From Planctomycetaceae bacterium (lineage in GTDB: Bacteria; Planctomycetota; Planctomycetia; Planctomycetales; Planctomycetaceae): 6,037 nt of DNA. The translations under genes and the position numbers were made by a program. Shown here piece by piece: positions 1 through 6,037 of the stretch (the first letter of the stretch is position 1; every line of letters begins with the position of its first letter). The notes under the pieces are model-generated. The model made no database searches. It was not told where the DNA came from and saw only the letters and a program-made list of their open reading frames with translations. The stretch covers positions 10,605 through 16,641 of the forward strand of contig DOCI01000059.1 of the NCBI GenBank assembly GCA_003503535.1, written 5' to 3'.

Positions 1-104
1 ACTTTCTGCAGTCGATGCAGGATTATCCCCCCAGCCAGACGCCGGGCTCGTTTAATCTTGATAAAGTACAAAAGATGATTGAAGATGCAAATAGCGGTCG
101 ATGA
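1..104 (+). CDS. C-terminal tail of a probable arylsulfatase (5' end outside window)
   Basis: The frame beginning at base 3 is open from the left edge to a TGA at 102-104 and gives 33 residues with a tail reading YPPSQTPGSFNLDKV followed by a short polar end. Many bacterial and planctomycete arylsulfatases of the formylglycine type finish with a very similar segment (a Y/F-P-P-x-Q-x-x-x-S-F-N/S-x-D-x-V pattern). The call therefore rests on recognising that tail; none of the catalytic part (C/S-x-P-x-R) is in the window. Two observations fit. A strong terminator follows immediately, so this is a true gene end. The next gene is an exported HAD hydrolase of a type I recall near sulfatases. If correct, the protein would be an exported enzyme cleaving sulfate esters. 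It could instead be another protein with a chance match in a short tail. Confidence 0.6.
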   Translation, partial: FLQSMQDYPPSQTPGSFNLDKVQKMIEDANSGR

Positions 105-119
105 TTCTTTTCGGCTTGG

Positions 120-147
120 AAGACGCCTCTGAGGAGGCGTCTTTTTT
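120..147 (+). terminator. Rho-independent terminator after the sulfatase-like gene
   Basis: A perfect 9-bp stem (AGACGCCTC at 121-129 with GAGGCGTCT at 134-142) encloses a TGAG loop, with an extra A-T pair possible at 120/143. The descending arm runs directly into a T tract (142-147). It lies 15 bases after the stop at 104 and about 30 bases before the next start, so it should separate transcription of the upstream gene from the HAD gene, which would then need its own promoter or read-through. A TATAAA at 149-154 could be a -10 element for that gene, but no convincing -35 accompanies it. Confidence 0.9.
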
Positions 148-176
148 GTATAAATAGTCATTTCTGTGAGTCCGTG

Positions 177-1148
177 ATGAAAACAATCTTTGCAGCAATC
201 ATTCTTTATTCCACTTCCATTTGTACTGCTTCCGATCCTCTCCCCTCATGGAACGATGGGACGGCTAGAGATGCGATCATTGATTTTGTGGAGTGTTCTA
301 CTAAGGATGGCTGCAGCAATTACATTGAACCCCGTGATCGAATTGCTGTCTTCGATAACGATGGAACGCTCTGGTCAGAACAACCTGTCTATTTTCAGTT
401 GATTTTTGCCATTGATCGTGTCAAAGAAATGGCGAAGGATCACCCGGAATGGAAATCGGAGCAACCCTTCCAAGCGGTTCTTGAAAATGACATGGAAGCG
501 TTGAAGGCATCTGGAAAAGAGGGACTGATGAAAATCATGGCAGTCACTCACGCCGGGATGTCCACTGATGAATTTGCAGAGATCGTTCACAACTGGATTA
601 CGACTGCTAAGCATCCTCAGAAAAATATGCTTTACAAGGATATGGTCTACCAGCCGATGCTGGAACTTCTGGACTATCTTCGAGAGCACGAATTCAAGAC
701 CTATATCTTCTCAGGCGGCGGGATTGAATTCATGCGGGTGTTTGCAGAGGGAGTTTATGGGATTCCTCCAGAGCAGGTTATTGGCAGCAGCATTGTCGTG
801 AAATATGAATTACAGGATGGAGTTCCCGTGTTAATTCGTCAGCCTAAAATCGACTTCATTGACGATAAAGAAGGCAAGCCGATCTCGATCAATAAATTCC
901 TGGGCAAACGCCCCGTTGCCGCCTTCGGAAACAGCGATGGCGATCTGCAAATGCTGCAATGGACGACTGCTGGCGAAGGATCCCGATTCGGTTTGATCGT
1001 CCACCATACAGACGGCGAACGCGAATGGGCTTACGATCGAGAGTCTGCAATCGGTCGGCTCGATAAAGCCTTTACCGAAGCAAAAGCCAAAGGCTGGACT
1101 ATCGTTGACATGAAGCAGGACTGGAAGACGATTTACCCTGAAAAATAG
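177..1148 (+). CDS. Exported HAD-superfamily hydrolase (phosphoserine-phosphatase-like)
   Basis: This is a 323-residue protein, probably a secreted or periplasmic phosphatase. Residues 1 to about 18 form a Sec signal peptide (Lys2, a hydrophobic core, likely cleavage after CTA). HAD motifs follow in order. Motif I is FDNDGTLW, with Asp60 as probable nucleophile and Asp62 as acid/base. A helical cap follows at about 68-165. Motif II is IFSGGG with Ser179, motif III is one of the lysines in DDKEGK (231 or 234), and motif IV is GNSDGD with Asp254 and Asp256 for Mg2+. All catalytic positions are present, so it should be active. The substrate cannot be read from the sequence; the IEFMR...YGIPPEQVIGS stretch is typical of the PF12710-like branch. 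I chose ATG at 177 over the in-frame GTG at 174 because the weak Shine-Dalgarno GTGAG (166-170) is then 6 bases away. It follows a terminator and ends 9 bp from the convergent serine hydrolase gene. The adjacent sulfatase-like gene suggests a role in scavenging sulfate or phosphate esters, which is inference. Confidence 0.9.
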   Translation: MKTIFAAIILYSTSICTASDPLPSWNDGTARDAIIDFVECSTKDGCSNYIEPRDRIAVFDNDGTLWSEQPVYFQLIFAIDRVKEMAKDHPEWKSEQPFQAVLENDMEALKASGKEGLMKIMAVTHAGMSTDEFAEIVHNWITTAKHPQKNMLYKDMVYQPMLELLDYLREHEFKTYIFSGGGIEFMRVFAEGVYGIPPEQVIGSSIVVKYELQDGVPVLIRQPKIDFIDDKEGKPISINKFLGKRPVAAFGNSDGDLQMLQWTTAGEGSRFGLIVHHTDGEREWAYDRESAIGRLDKAFTEAKAKGWTIVDMKQDWKTIYPEK

Positions 1149-1157
1149 ACATTTCAT

Positions 1158-2252
1158 TCACTCAAGTTTTAGATTTGCCAAAGCTCCTCTAAGTTTCTCA
1201 AGTTCTTCGACATTTTCTGCAAGTGCTTCTTCATGAAAAGCCGGGAGCAAATGTTCCCAGACGAGATCGAGTTGGGCTTGCATGTTTCCCGTTTTTGCTG
1301 TGATTGCGATTACTGCATCCTGGTCAGGAAGAACAATACAGAACTGTCCATCTTTGCCGTCTCCACGGTAGGCGTTATGACGGCAACGCCAGAACTGGAA
1401 GCCGTAGCCTTGCTGCCAGTCGGATTTGTTTTTGCCGCTCGGAGCAGAGGCATTCTCGATCTGCTTACTGGTTGCGGTTTCAATCCATTTGGCGGGAACC
1501 AGTTGCACGCCGTTCCATTCCCCATTCTGCAGATACAGTTGGCCGAACTTGGCGATATCTTCTGTTTTCAAGTACAGACCATATCCACCCAGTGAGATTC
1601 CCTGTGGACTGGTTTCCCATGTTGGAGTTTCTATGCCGAGTGGTTCGAATAATCGAGGAGTCAAATAGTCCAGAACGGTTTTTCCGGTGACTTTCTGAAC
1701 AATCGCTGATTGCATGTAGGTCGCTGGTGTGTTGTAGAGAAATTTTGTGCCAGGTTCGTTCGGCACGGGTTGCGAGAGAAAGCGCTTCGTCCAGATTTCC
1801 TCTCCTTTTGCCCATGGCTCGGCATCGTGTCCGGTTGACATGGTTAGTAGATCTCTGATCCGCATCGCCTTCAAGTTTTCTGAAGGATTCTCAGGAGCAT
1901 CTTCGGGAAAAAAGCTGAGGACTTTGTCGTCGAGGTTCAATTTCCCTTCTTCGATCGCCAGTCCGACAGCTGTCGAGGTGAAACTCTTACTGAGTGACCA
2001 GAGGATATGCGGCTTTTTGGCTGCTTCAGGACTCCACCAGCATTCGGCGATGATTTTTCCGTGACGTACGAGCATAAAGCTGTGCATCGAATGAATCTGC
2101 TCATCAGCTGCGATGACAAAATTCCTGATTTGCTCTGACGAAACTCCCTGAGCTTCCGGAGTGCTACGTGGTAACGGCTGACTTTGAGCTTGTAGCGATG
2201 CTGACGTCATCAGAAACAGACAGGTCGATAGTGTCACAAGAGCGTTATTCAT
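1158..2252 (-). CDS. Exported serine hydrolase, beta-lactamase/PBP-like fold
   Basis: This is a 364-residue member of the PF00144 family (class C beta-lactamase, DD-peptidase, esterase and NylB-like hydrolases). It has a Sec signal peptide at about 1-22, with cleavage probably after LQA. The catalytic SxxK motif is S86-L-S-K89 within LWSLSKSFTSTAVG. The conserved LLTMSTGH is at 135-142. The tyrosine motif is Tyr173 in FLYNTPATYM, where the usual Y-x-N reads Y-N-T. The third motif region is G299-K-D-G-Q303, in place of KTG or HxG. The C-terminal LDLVWEHLLPAF is also characteristic. Length is normal and complete. The start is supported by GGAG 6 bases upstream on the minus strand. The substrate is unknown: an ester, amide or peptidoglycan-like bond are all possible, and antibiotic resistance should not be assumed. 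It converges with the HAD gene and diverges from the ThuA gene, so it is probably transcribed alone. Confidence 0.92.
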   Translation of the reverse strand: MNNALVTLSTCLFLMTSASLQAQSQPLPRSTPEAQGVSSEQIRNFVIAADEQIHSMHSFMLVRHGKIIAECWWSPEAAKKPHILWSLSKSFTSTAVGLAIEEGKLNLDDKVLSFFPEDAPENPSENLKAMRIRDLLTMSTGHDAEPWAKGEEIWTKRFLSQPVPNEPGTKFLYNTPATYMQSAIVQKVTGKTVLDYLTPRLFEPLGIETPTWETSPQGISLGGYGLYLKTEDIAKFGQLYLQNGEWNGVQLVPAKWIETATSKQIENASAPSGKNKSDWQQGYGFQFWRCRHNAYRGDGKDGQFCIVLPDQDAVIAITAKTGNMQAQLDLVWEHLLPAFHEEALAENVEELEKLRGALANLKLE

Positions 2253-2258
2253 GAAAGA

Positions 2259-2262
2259 CTCC
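2259..2262 (-). promoter_or_regulatory. Ribosome binding site of the serine hydrolase gene
   Basis: On the minus strand GGAG lies 6 bases before the ATG at 2252-2250. It fixes that start, which also gives a full signal peptide. No clear -35/-10 pair was found upstream on this strand. Confidence 0.7.
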
Positions 2263-2333
2263 GAGTCAAAATTAAATAGCTGTTGATATTGGTTAGACGA
2301 TAATCAAATGGTTCAGACAGAGGATCTTTGAAA

Positions 2334-2480
2334 ATGCTCAAGTTCTGCAGAAAACATATTGCGGAATTTCATTACAATGACATCAGAGTTGACTTCATTC
2401 AAGCATCACCAGGTGATATCTCGCATTTCAATCCGACTGGGATAAACACAACATCTATCAGATATTCAAAAATCGCATAA
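2334..2480 (+). CDS. Doubtful small reading frame, 48 residues
   Basis: An ATG at 2334 opens a frame of 48 codons ending in TAA at 2478-2480. AGGA at 2321-2324 lies 9 bases before it, an acceptable ribosome binding site. The product begins MLKFCRKHIAEFHYND, has no hydrophobic segment and resembles no family I recognise. A frame this short in a 373-bp AT-rich gap can arise by chance, and it overlaps the candidate operator at 2405-2417, so it is more likely non-coding. It is listed only because of the ribosome binding site. Confidence 0.13.
   Translation: MLKFCRKHIAEFHYNDIRVDFIQASPGDISHFNPTGINTTSIRYSKIA
2389..2419 (+). promoter_or_regulatory. Weak promoter candidate overlapping a pseudo-palindromic operator candidate
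   Basis: TTGACT (2389-2394) matches five of six bases of a -35 box. TGATAT (2414-2419) is a poor -10, 19 bases downstream. Across the -10 sits ATCACC-A-GGTGAT (2405-2417), a perfect 6-bp inverted repeat around one central base, the form expected for a dimeric repressor site. The arrangement would suit repression of the plus-strand gene at 2626, about 200 bases downstream. The -10 match is weak and the repeat short, so chance is a real alternative. Confidence 0.2.
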
Positions 2481-2571
2481 TTTTCACTGCGCTTATCCAT
2501 GTAATTATTCTCAAGATTACTGCGTCATATCTCATGGACATTTTTCGATGTGTTTAGAGAATAAGAACATG

Positions 2572-2600
2572 GATTGAGGCTGTTTTTATTCAGTCTCATC
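2572..2600 (+). promoter_or_regulatory. Stem-loop in the 5' leader of the ThuA/propeller gene
   Basis: TGAGGCTG (2575-2582) pairs with CAGTCTCA (2591-2598) over 8 bp with one G-U pair, around the 8-base loop TTTTTATT. If T2574 bulges, two more pairs (G2572-C2600 and A2573-T2599) extend it. The structure ends 13 bases before the GGAG ribosome binding site (2613) and leaves it free, so it would not block translation. It might stabilise the mRNA or be a protein or RNA contact. No U tract follows the stem, so it is not a standard terminator. Confidence 0.35.
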
Positions 2601-2612
2601 AGCATTCAATCT

Positions 2613-2618
2613 GGAGAG
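2613..2618 (+). promoter_or_regulatory. Ribosome binding site of the ThuA/propeller gene
   Basis: GGAGAG, part of the purine run GGAGAGAA, lies 7 bases before the ATG at 2626 (9 bases if only GGAG is counted). It settles the start, which yields a good signal peptide. Confidence 0.75.
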
Positions 2619-2625
2619 AACATTC

Positions 2626-5600
2626 ATGCGTAATATCATAGTTTTCAGTTTCCTGCTCGTCGTTTTCCCGTCGAGTGGATTTTCTGAAGAGCGTTCTCTA
2701 AATCTTCTGTTTCTGGGAGACCAGGGACATCACAATCCTCAACAGAGATTTAATGACCTGGCTCCGCATCTGGCTGTCAAAGACATCAAACTTGAATACA
2801 CCGAGAATATTGAGGCTCTCAATAATGAGACTCTTGAGGAGTATGACGGCCTGGTGCTGTATGCGAATATCGATTCGATCAGTAAGGAACAGGCAGATGC
2901 CCTCTTAAAATATGTTGCCGATGGGCATGGATTCATTCCTCTGCACTGTGCCACGTTTTGTTTTCGAAACGATCCTCGCATGGTCGCATTGATGGGAGCC
3001 CAGTTCAAACAGCATGGAACAGGAACATTTAAGACAGTTCGAGCCAATGTTGAACATCCTGTTCTGGATGGTTTTAAGAGTTTTACGAGTTGGGATGAAA
3101 CCTATCTGCATCATCTTCACAATACAAAGAATCGAACAGTCCTCGAATTCCGAGAAGGAGTTCCACAGGAGGCTGGAAATACTCAGGAACCCTGGACCTG
3201 GGTAAGAACACAGGAGAAAGGTCGTGTGTTTTATACGGCCTGGGGACACGATGAACGAACCTGGACACATCCCGGTTTTCTGAATCTGGTGGAACGCGGT
3301 ATTCGCTGGGCTTGTGGAGATGATCCCGCAAAAGCAGGTCCGTATGCACCTCCGTCATCACGTGATGATTTTGTCGTTCCTGAAATGACGACAATCACTG
3401 CTGATGCTCCGAAGTTTGAATATGTCGATGTCGGCCCCAAGATTCCCGATTATAAAGCTGGCCGTGGTGAAACGCGAAATCTGATGCAACAGCATCTCGA
3501 ATCACAGGACTCGATCAAACACCTGGTGACTCCCAAGGGAATGCATGCCGAATTATTCGTTGACGAATCGAGCCTGCAGGGTAAGCCGATCGCGATGAAC
3601 TGGGACGAGCAGGGGCGACTATGGATTTGTGAAACGGTCGATTATCCACACGATTTGACACCAGAAAATCGCGGTCGTGATCACATCCGAATTTGTGAAG
3701 ATACCGATGGAGATGGTCGGGCAGACAAATTCACATTGTTTGCAGAAGGACTGAATATCCCGACTGCCATCACATTTCACCGAGGGGGAGCAGTCGTTCA
3801 GAATGGTGCAGAGACCATTTATCTCAAAGATACCAATGGCGATGACAGAGCTGACGAGAAAACGGTTCTGATGTCCAATTGGAACATGAATGATACTCAT
3901 GGGGGTGTCAGCAATTTTCGCCGCGGGCTCGATAACTGGATTTGGGCGATGCAGGGCTACAACTCCTCATCCCCCAGAATCAATGGTGTCGAACAACAGA
4001 ATTTTCGGATGGGATTCTTTCGCTTTCGGCTTTCTCAAACGGATCCTCCAGTCGTAGAGGAACTTGAATTCATTCGTTCAACCAATAACAACACATGGGG
4101 CTTAGGGATTACGGAAGAGGGATTGATCTTCGGCTCAACGGCCAATCGGAATCCGTCTGTCTTCATGCCAATTCCGAATCGGTATTATGAACGGATCAGC
4201 GGTTGGGCTCCGGAAACGCTCGCGATGATCTCCGACACGCATCTCTTCCATCCGATCACCGAAAACGTGCGACAGGTCGATCATCATGGTGGATACACAG
4301 CAGCAGCTGGCCATGCGATTTATACCGCGCGTAACTATCCTCAACCCTGGTGGAATCGAACCGCTTTTGTTTGTGGACCGACTGGGCATCTCGTTGGGAC
4401 GTTCGTGCTCAAACCGGAGGGAGCAGGATTCACATCTAAGAATCCGTTTAATCTTCTAGCAAGCGATGATGAATGGACCGCCCCCATCATGGCAGAGGTG
4501 GGACCAGATGGGAATGTCTGGGTGATTGACTGGTACAACTATATTGTGCAACACAACCCGACTCCGCTTGGATTTGAAACTGGGCCTGGACATGCCTATT
4601 TAACCGACTTAAGAGACAAACGCTTTGGGCGAGTTTATCGAATTGTTCCGGATCAACATGCAACAACTGGGAAATACTCGCCAGACAATCTTACAGAGAT
4701 GACGAATGTCGAACTGGTCAATGCACTCGGCAATTCCACGATGCAAGTCCGACTGACTGCTCAACGCGTGTTGATCGAACGAAAAGCAGTCGAAGTTGTT
4801 CCTCAGCTCATTAAGTTGATTGAGAATCATGAAGTTGATGAAATTGGATTGAATGTTGCAGCAATTCACGCCCTTCAAACATTGGCCGGATTGGGGCAAA
4901 TCTATGATGAACAATCTCAAGTCCAAAAAATAATATTTGCTGCCCTTTCACATCCTTCTACTGGTGTCCGCATCAACGCTTTACGTTTGTTGCCAGATTC
5001 ACCAGATTCCGTCGAGGCCATTCAAAGTGCAGGCTGTCTGCAGGACGCCGAACCGCAGGTTGTACTGGCTGCTTTACTGGCAATTTCGGATATGCTCAAT
5101 CAACAGGTCGGCAACAATCTTGCAAGGCTGGCAACACAGTCTTCGTTATTCCGTGACAAATGGTTAACAGATGCATTCACCAGTGCAGCAGGTGTGCATA
5201 GTCAATCATTTCTACCTGCGTTTCTTTCGGCTTCTTCAAAGCAGTCCATGAATGATCAGCAGTTGAAAGTGATTCAAATCGTTGCCGAACATACCGCCAG
5301 AAATCGGCCAGATGCGGCAGAGATTGCCATGATTATTGAGGATGCAGTTGGCGCCTCTTCGGAGGCGGCGAACAGTCTTATTGAAGGTATGCTGGCAGGC
5401 TGGCCACGTGATTACAAAGTTCAACTTTCAGAAACTGCTTCACAGAACTTGCTGATGTTGCTGGATCAGATGCCTAACGATCAGAAATTACCAGTGATCC
5501 GACTGGCGAAACTTTGGGGGAGTGAAGCTTTTAAAAGTCGCGTTTCGGAATTGACTGCCACATTACTCAAACAGATCGTAAACCCCAAGGCGAATGATGC

Positions 5601-6037
5601 TACGAGAATTGAAACTGCAGTCAATATCATTAGTTTCGCCCCTGACAATCAAGAGGTTGTAGAATCCATTGCTGAATTGATGACTCCAAATGTCTCTCAG
5701 AAACTTGCCGAAGGTTTGATTACGGCTCTTGGTCGTAGCGAAGCGAAAAACTGCGGTGAAACCTTAATCGAATTATTATCTTCAGTAACGCCATCATTGA
5801 GGAACAATATCGTTCAGACTCTACTTGGAAGGCCTGCTACCACTCAACTCTTGTTGACCACTATTGAAAAAGGGGACTTGCAGGTAGCCGACTTGTCGAT
5901 CCTTCAACGACAGGCCTTGACTGAGCACCCGAATCCTGAAATCCGTAAGCGAGCCAATGATGTCTTCGCTGCCCATGGTGCGACGATCGACCCCAACCGA
6001 GACGCTTTGATTACCGCGAAACTACCTTTGATTGAAT
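2626..6037 (+). CDS. Secreted ThuA / beta-propeller / HEAT protein, PVC-type heme-binding family (3' end outside window)
   Basis: The frame is open from ATG 2626 to the edge, giving 1137 complete codons without a stop. Residues 1-20 are a signal peptide (cleavage likely after GFS). Residues ~24-235 are a ThuA-like domain of glutamine-amidotransferase-like fold (PF06283 type): FLGDQGHHNP, the H107-C108 turn in FIPLHCATFCF, ETYLHH, FYTAWGH208DERTW and a closing GIRWACG. After a linker, residues ~290-675 form the propeller 'membrane-bound dehydrogenase' domain (TIGR02604 type): GRLWICETVDYP, Asp-rich loops at 359-367 and 402-410, THGG at 424-427, VCGPTGH, DWYN at 635-638 and a final GRVYRIV. Residues ~680-1120 are helical, HEAT-like repeats. 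Relatives normally end in a cytochrome c domain with CxxCH. No CxxCH occurs here, and the visible end (RDALITAKLPLIE) resembles the linker just before that domain. The probable role is extracellular or periplasmic sugar or polyol oxidation with electron transfer, inferred from the family only. Confidence 0.93.
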   Translation, partial: MRNIIVFSFLLVVFPSSGFSEERSLNLLFLGDQGHHNPQQRFNDLAPHLAVKDIKLEYTENIEALNNETLEEYDGLVLYANIDSISKEQADALLKYVADGHGFIPLHCATFCFRNDPRMVALMGAQFKQHGTGTFKTVRANVEHPVLDGFKSFTSWDETYLHHLHNTKNRTVLEFREGVPQEAGNTQEPWTWVRTQEKGRVFYTAWGHDERTWTHPGFLNLVERGIRWACGDDPAKAGPYAPPSSRDDFVVPEMTTITADAPKFEYVDVGPKIPDYKAGRGETRNLMQQHLESQDSIKHLVTPKGMHAELFVDESSLQGKPIAMNWDEQGRLWICETVDYPHDLTPENRGRDHIRICEDTDGDGRADKFTLFAEGLNIPTAITFHRGGAVVQNGAETIYLKDTNGDDRADEKTVLMSNWNMNDTHGGVSNFRRGLDNWIWAMQGYNSSSPRINGVEQQNFRMGFFRFRLSQTDPPVVEELEFIRSTNNNTWGLGITEEGLIFGSTANRNPSVFMPIPNRYYERISGWAPETLAMISDTHLFHPITENVRQVDHHGGYTAAAGHAIYTARNYPQPWWNRTAFVCGPTGHLVGTFVLKPEGAGFTSKNPFNLLASDDEWTAPIMAEVGPDGNVWVIDWYNYIVQHNPTPLGFETGPGHAYLTDLRDKRFGRVYRIVPDQHATTGKYSPDNLTEMTNVELVNALGNSTMQVRLTAQRVLIERKAVEVVPQLIKLIENHEVDEIGLNVAAIHALQTLAGLGQIYDEQSQVQKIIFAALSHPSTGVRINALRLLPDSPDSVEAIQSAGCLQDAEPQVVLAALLAISDMLNQQVGNNLARLATQSSLFRDKWLTDAFTSAAGVHSQSFLPAFLSASSKQSMNDQQLKVIQIVAEHTARNRPDAAEIAMIIEDAVGASSEAANSLIEGMLAGWPRDYKVQLSETASQNLLMLLDQMPNDQKLPVIRLAKLWGSEAFKSRVSELTATLLKQIVNPKANDATRIETAVNIISFAPDNQEVVESIAELMTPNVSQKLAEGLITALGRSEAKNCGETLIELLSSVTPSLRNNIVQTLLGRPATTQLLLTTIEKGDLQVADLSILQRQALTEHPNPEIRKRANDVFAAHGATIDPNRDALITAKLPLIE
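5352..5367 (+). other. Intragenic hairpin with UUCG tetraloop
   Basis: CGCCTC (5352-5357) and GAGGCG (5362-5367) form a perfect 6-bp stem closed by C-G around TTCG, the very stable cUUCGg tetraloop. It lies inside the HEAT-region coding sequence and encodes part of GASSEAA, with no T tract, so it is not a terminator. Its stem is the same CGCCTC/GAGGCG core as in the terminator at 120-147. Confidence 0.5.

Larger units (their letters stand above)
2253..2625. other. Divergent intergenic region (373 bp)
   Basis: This AT-rich stretch separates two divergently transcribed genes and must hold the promoters for both. What I can point to is the ribosome binding site at each end, a 13-bp pseudo-palindrome (2405-2417), a leader stem-loop next to the right-hand gene (2572-2600), a weak 5-bp inverted repeat (GTAAT at 2501-2505 with ATTAC at 2516-2520) and a doubtful 48-codon frame (2334-2480). 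There is no tRNA-like fold, no tandem repeat and no sign of a mobile element. No consensus promoter stands out on either strand, although planctomycete promoters are often poorly recognisable by eye. Confidence 0.6.

Noticed and set aside
190..402. Plus-strand frame at the start of the HAD gene in a different phase
   Set aside because: It is a shadow of the HAD frame, whose signal peptide and DNDGT motif cover the same bases.
1233..1690. Plus-strand frames of 120 and 128 codons opposite the serine hydrolase
   Set aside because: They lie wholly within a gene with clear catalytic motifs on the other strand, have no ribosome binding site and give low-complexity, Cys/Arg/Ser-rich products.
1158..2252. 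Antibiotic resistance (beta-lactamase) gene
   Set aside because: Only the fold and SxxK are shared. The Y-x-N and KTG motifs differ, and there is no mobile-element context.
2253..2625. Riboswitch, tRNA or CRISPR-like repeats in the divergent gap
   Set aside because: I found only short isolated inverted repeats, with no tandem direct repeats, cloverleaf or recognisable aptamer core.
2941..2966. HCATFC (residues 107-112) as a possible heme attachment site
   Set aside because: The order is H-C-x-x-x-C, not CxxCH. It matches a conserved ThuA turn instead.
2739..3440. Several minus-strand frames of 69-121 codons within the ThuA region
   Set aside because: They overlap one another and the motif-rich ThuA coding frame, and none shows family motifs or a start signal.

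Overview
The window looks like chromosomal DNA from a planctomycete (Planctomycetota, possibly a Gimesia/Rubinisphaera-like member of moderate GC). This rests on family content. The large right-hand gene is a ThuA / beta-propeller / HEAT protein of the PVC-type heme-binding group, which is typical of Planctomycetes and Verrucomicrobia. The left edge carries what looks like the tail of an arylsulfatase, a family greatly expanded in planctomycetes. The genus is a guess.

Layout: (1) 1-104, the last 33 codons of a gene most likely encoding an arylsulfatase, followed by a strong intrinsic terminator (120-147). (2) 177-1148, plus strand, an exported HAD-superfamily phosphatase-like hydrolase. (3) 1158-2252, minus strand, an exported serine hydrolase of the beta-lactamase/penicillin-binding fold (PF00144 type), tail-to-tail with the HAD gene across only 9 bp. 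(4) 2253-2625, a 373-bp divergent intergenic region with a pseudo-palindrome (2405-2417), a 5'-leader stem-loop (2572-2600), a ribosome binding site and a doubtful 48-codon reading frame. (5) 2626-6037, plus strand, the first 1137 codons of a very large secreted protein still open at the window edge. It has a signal peptide, a ThuA-like domain, a beta-propeller 'membrane-bound dehydrogenase' domain and an alpha-helical HEAT-like region. The C-terminal c-type cytochrome domain expected for the family would lie beyond the window and is not seen.

All three long reading frames begin with export signals, so the locus codes for envelope or extracellular hydrolysis and oxidation. The likely setting is scavenging of sulfated or otherwise decorated carbohydrates, with sulfatase and phosphatase removing groups and the ThuA/propeller protein possibly acting on sugars with electron transfer. 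That link is inferred from families and proximity; a terminator and opposite gene orientations show these genes are not one operon. I see no tRNA, rRNA, CRISPR array, insertion sequence or phage gene. The region reads as ordinary planctomycete accessory metabolism with a few regulatory details worth checking, not as a clearly new system.
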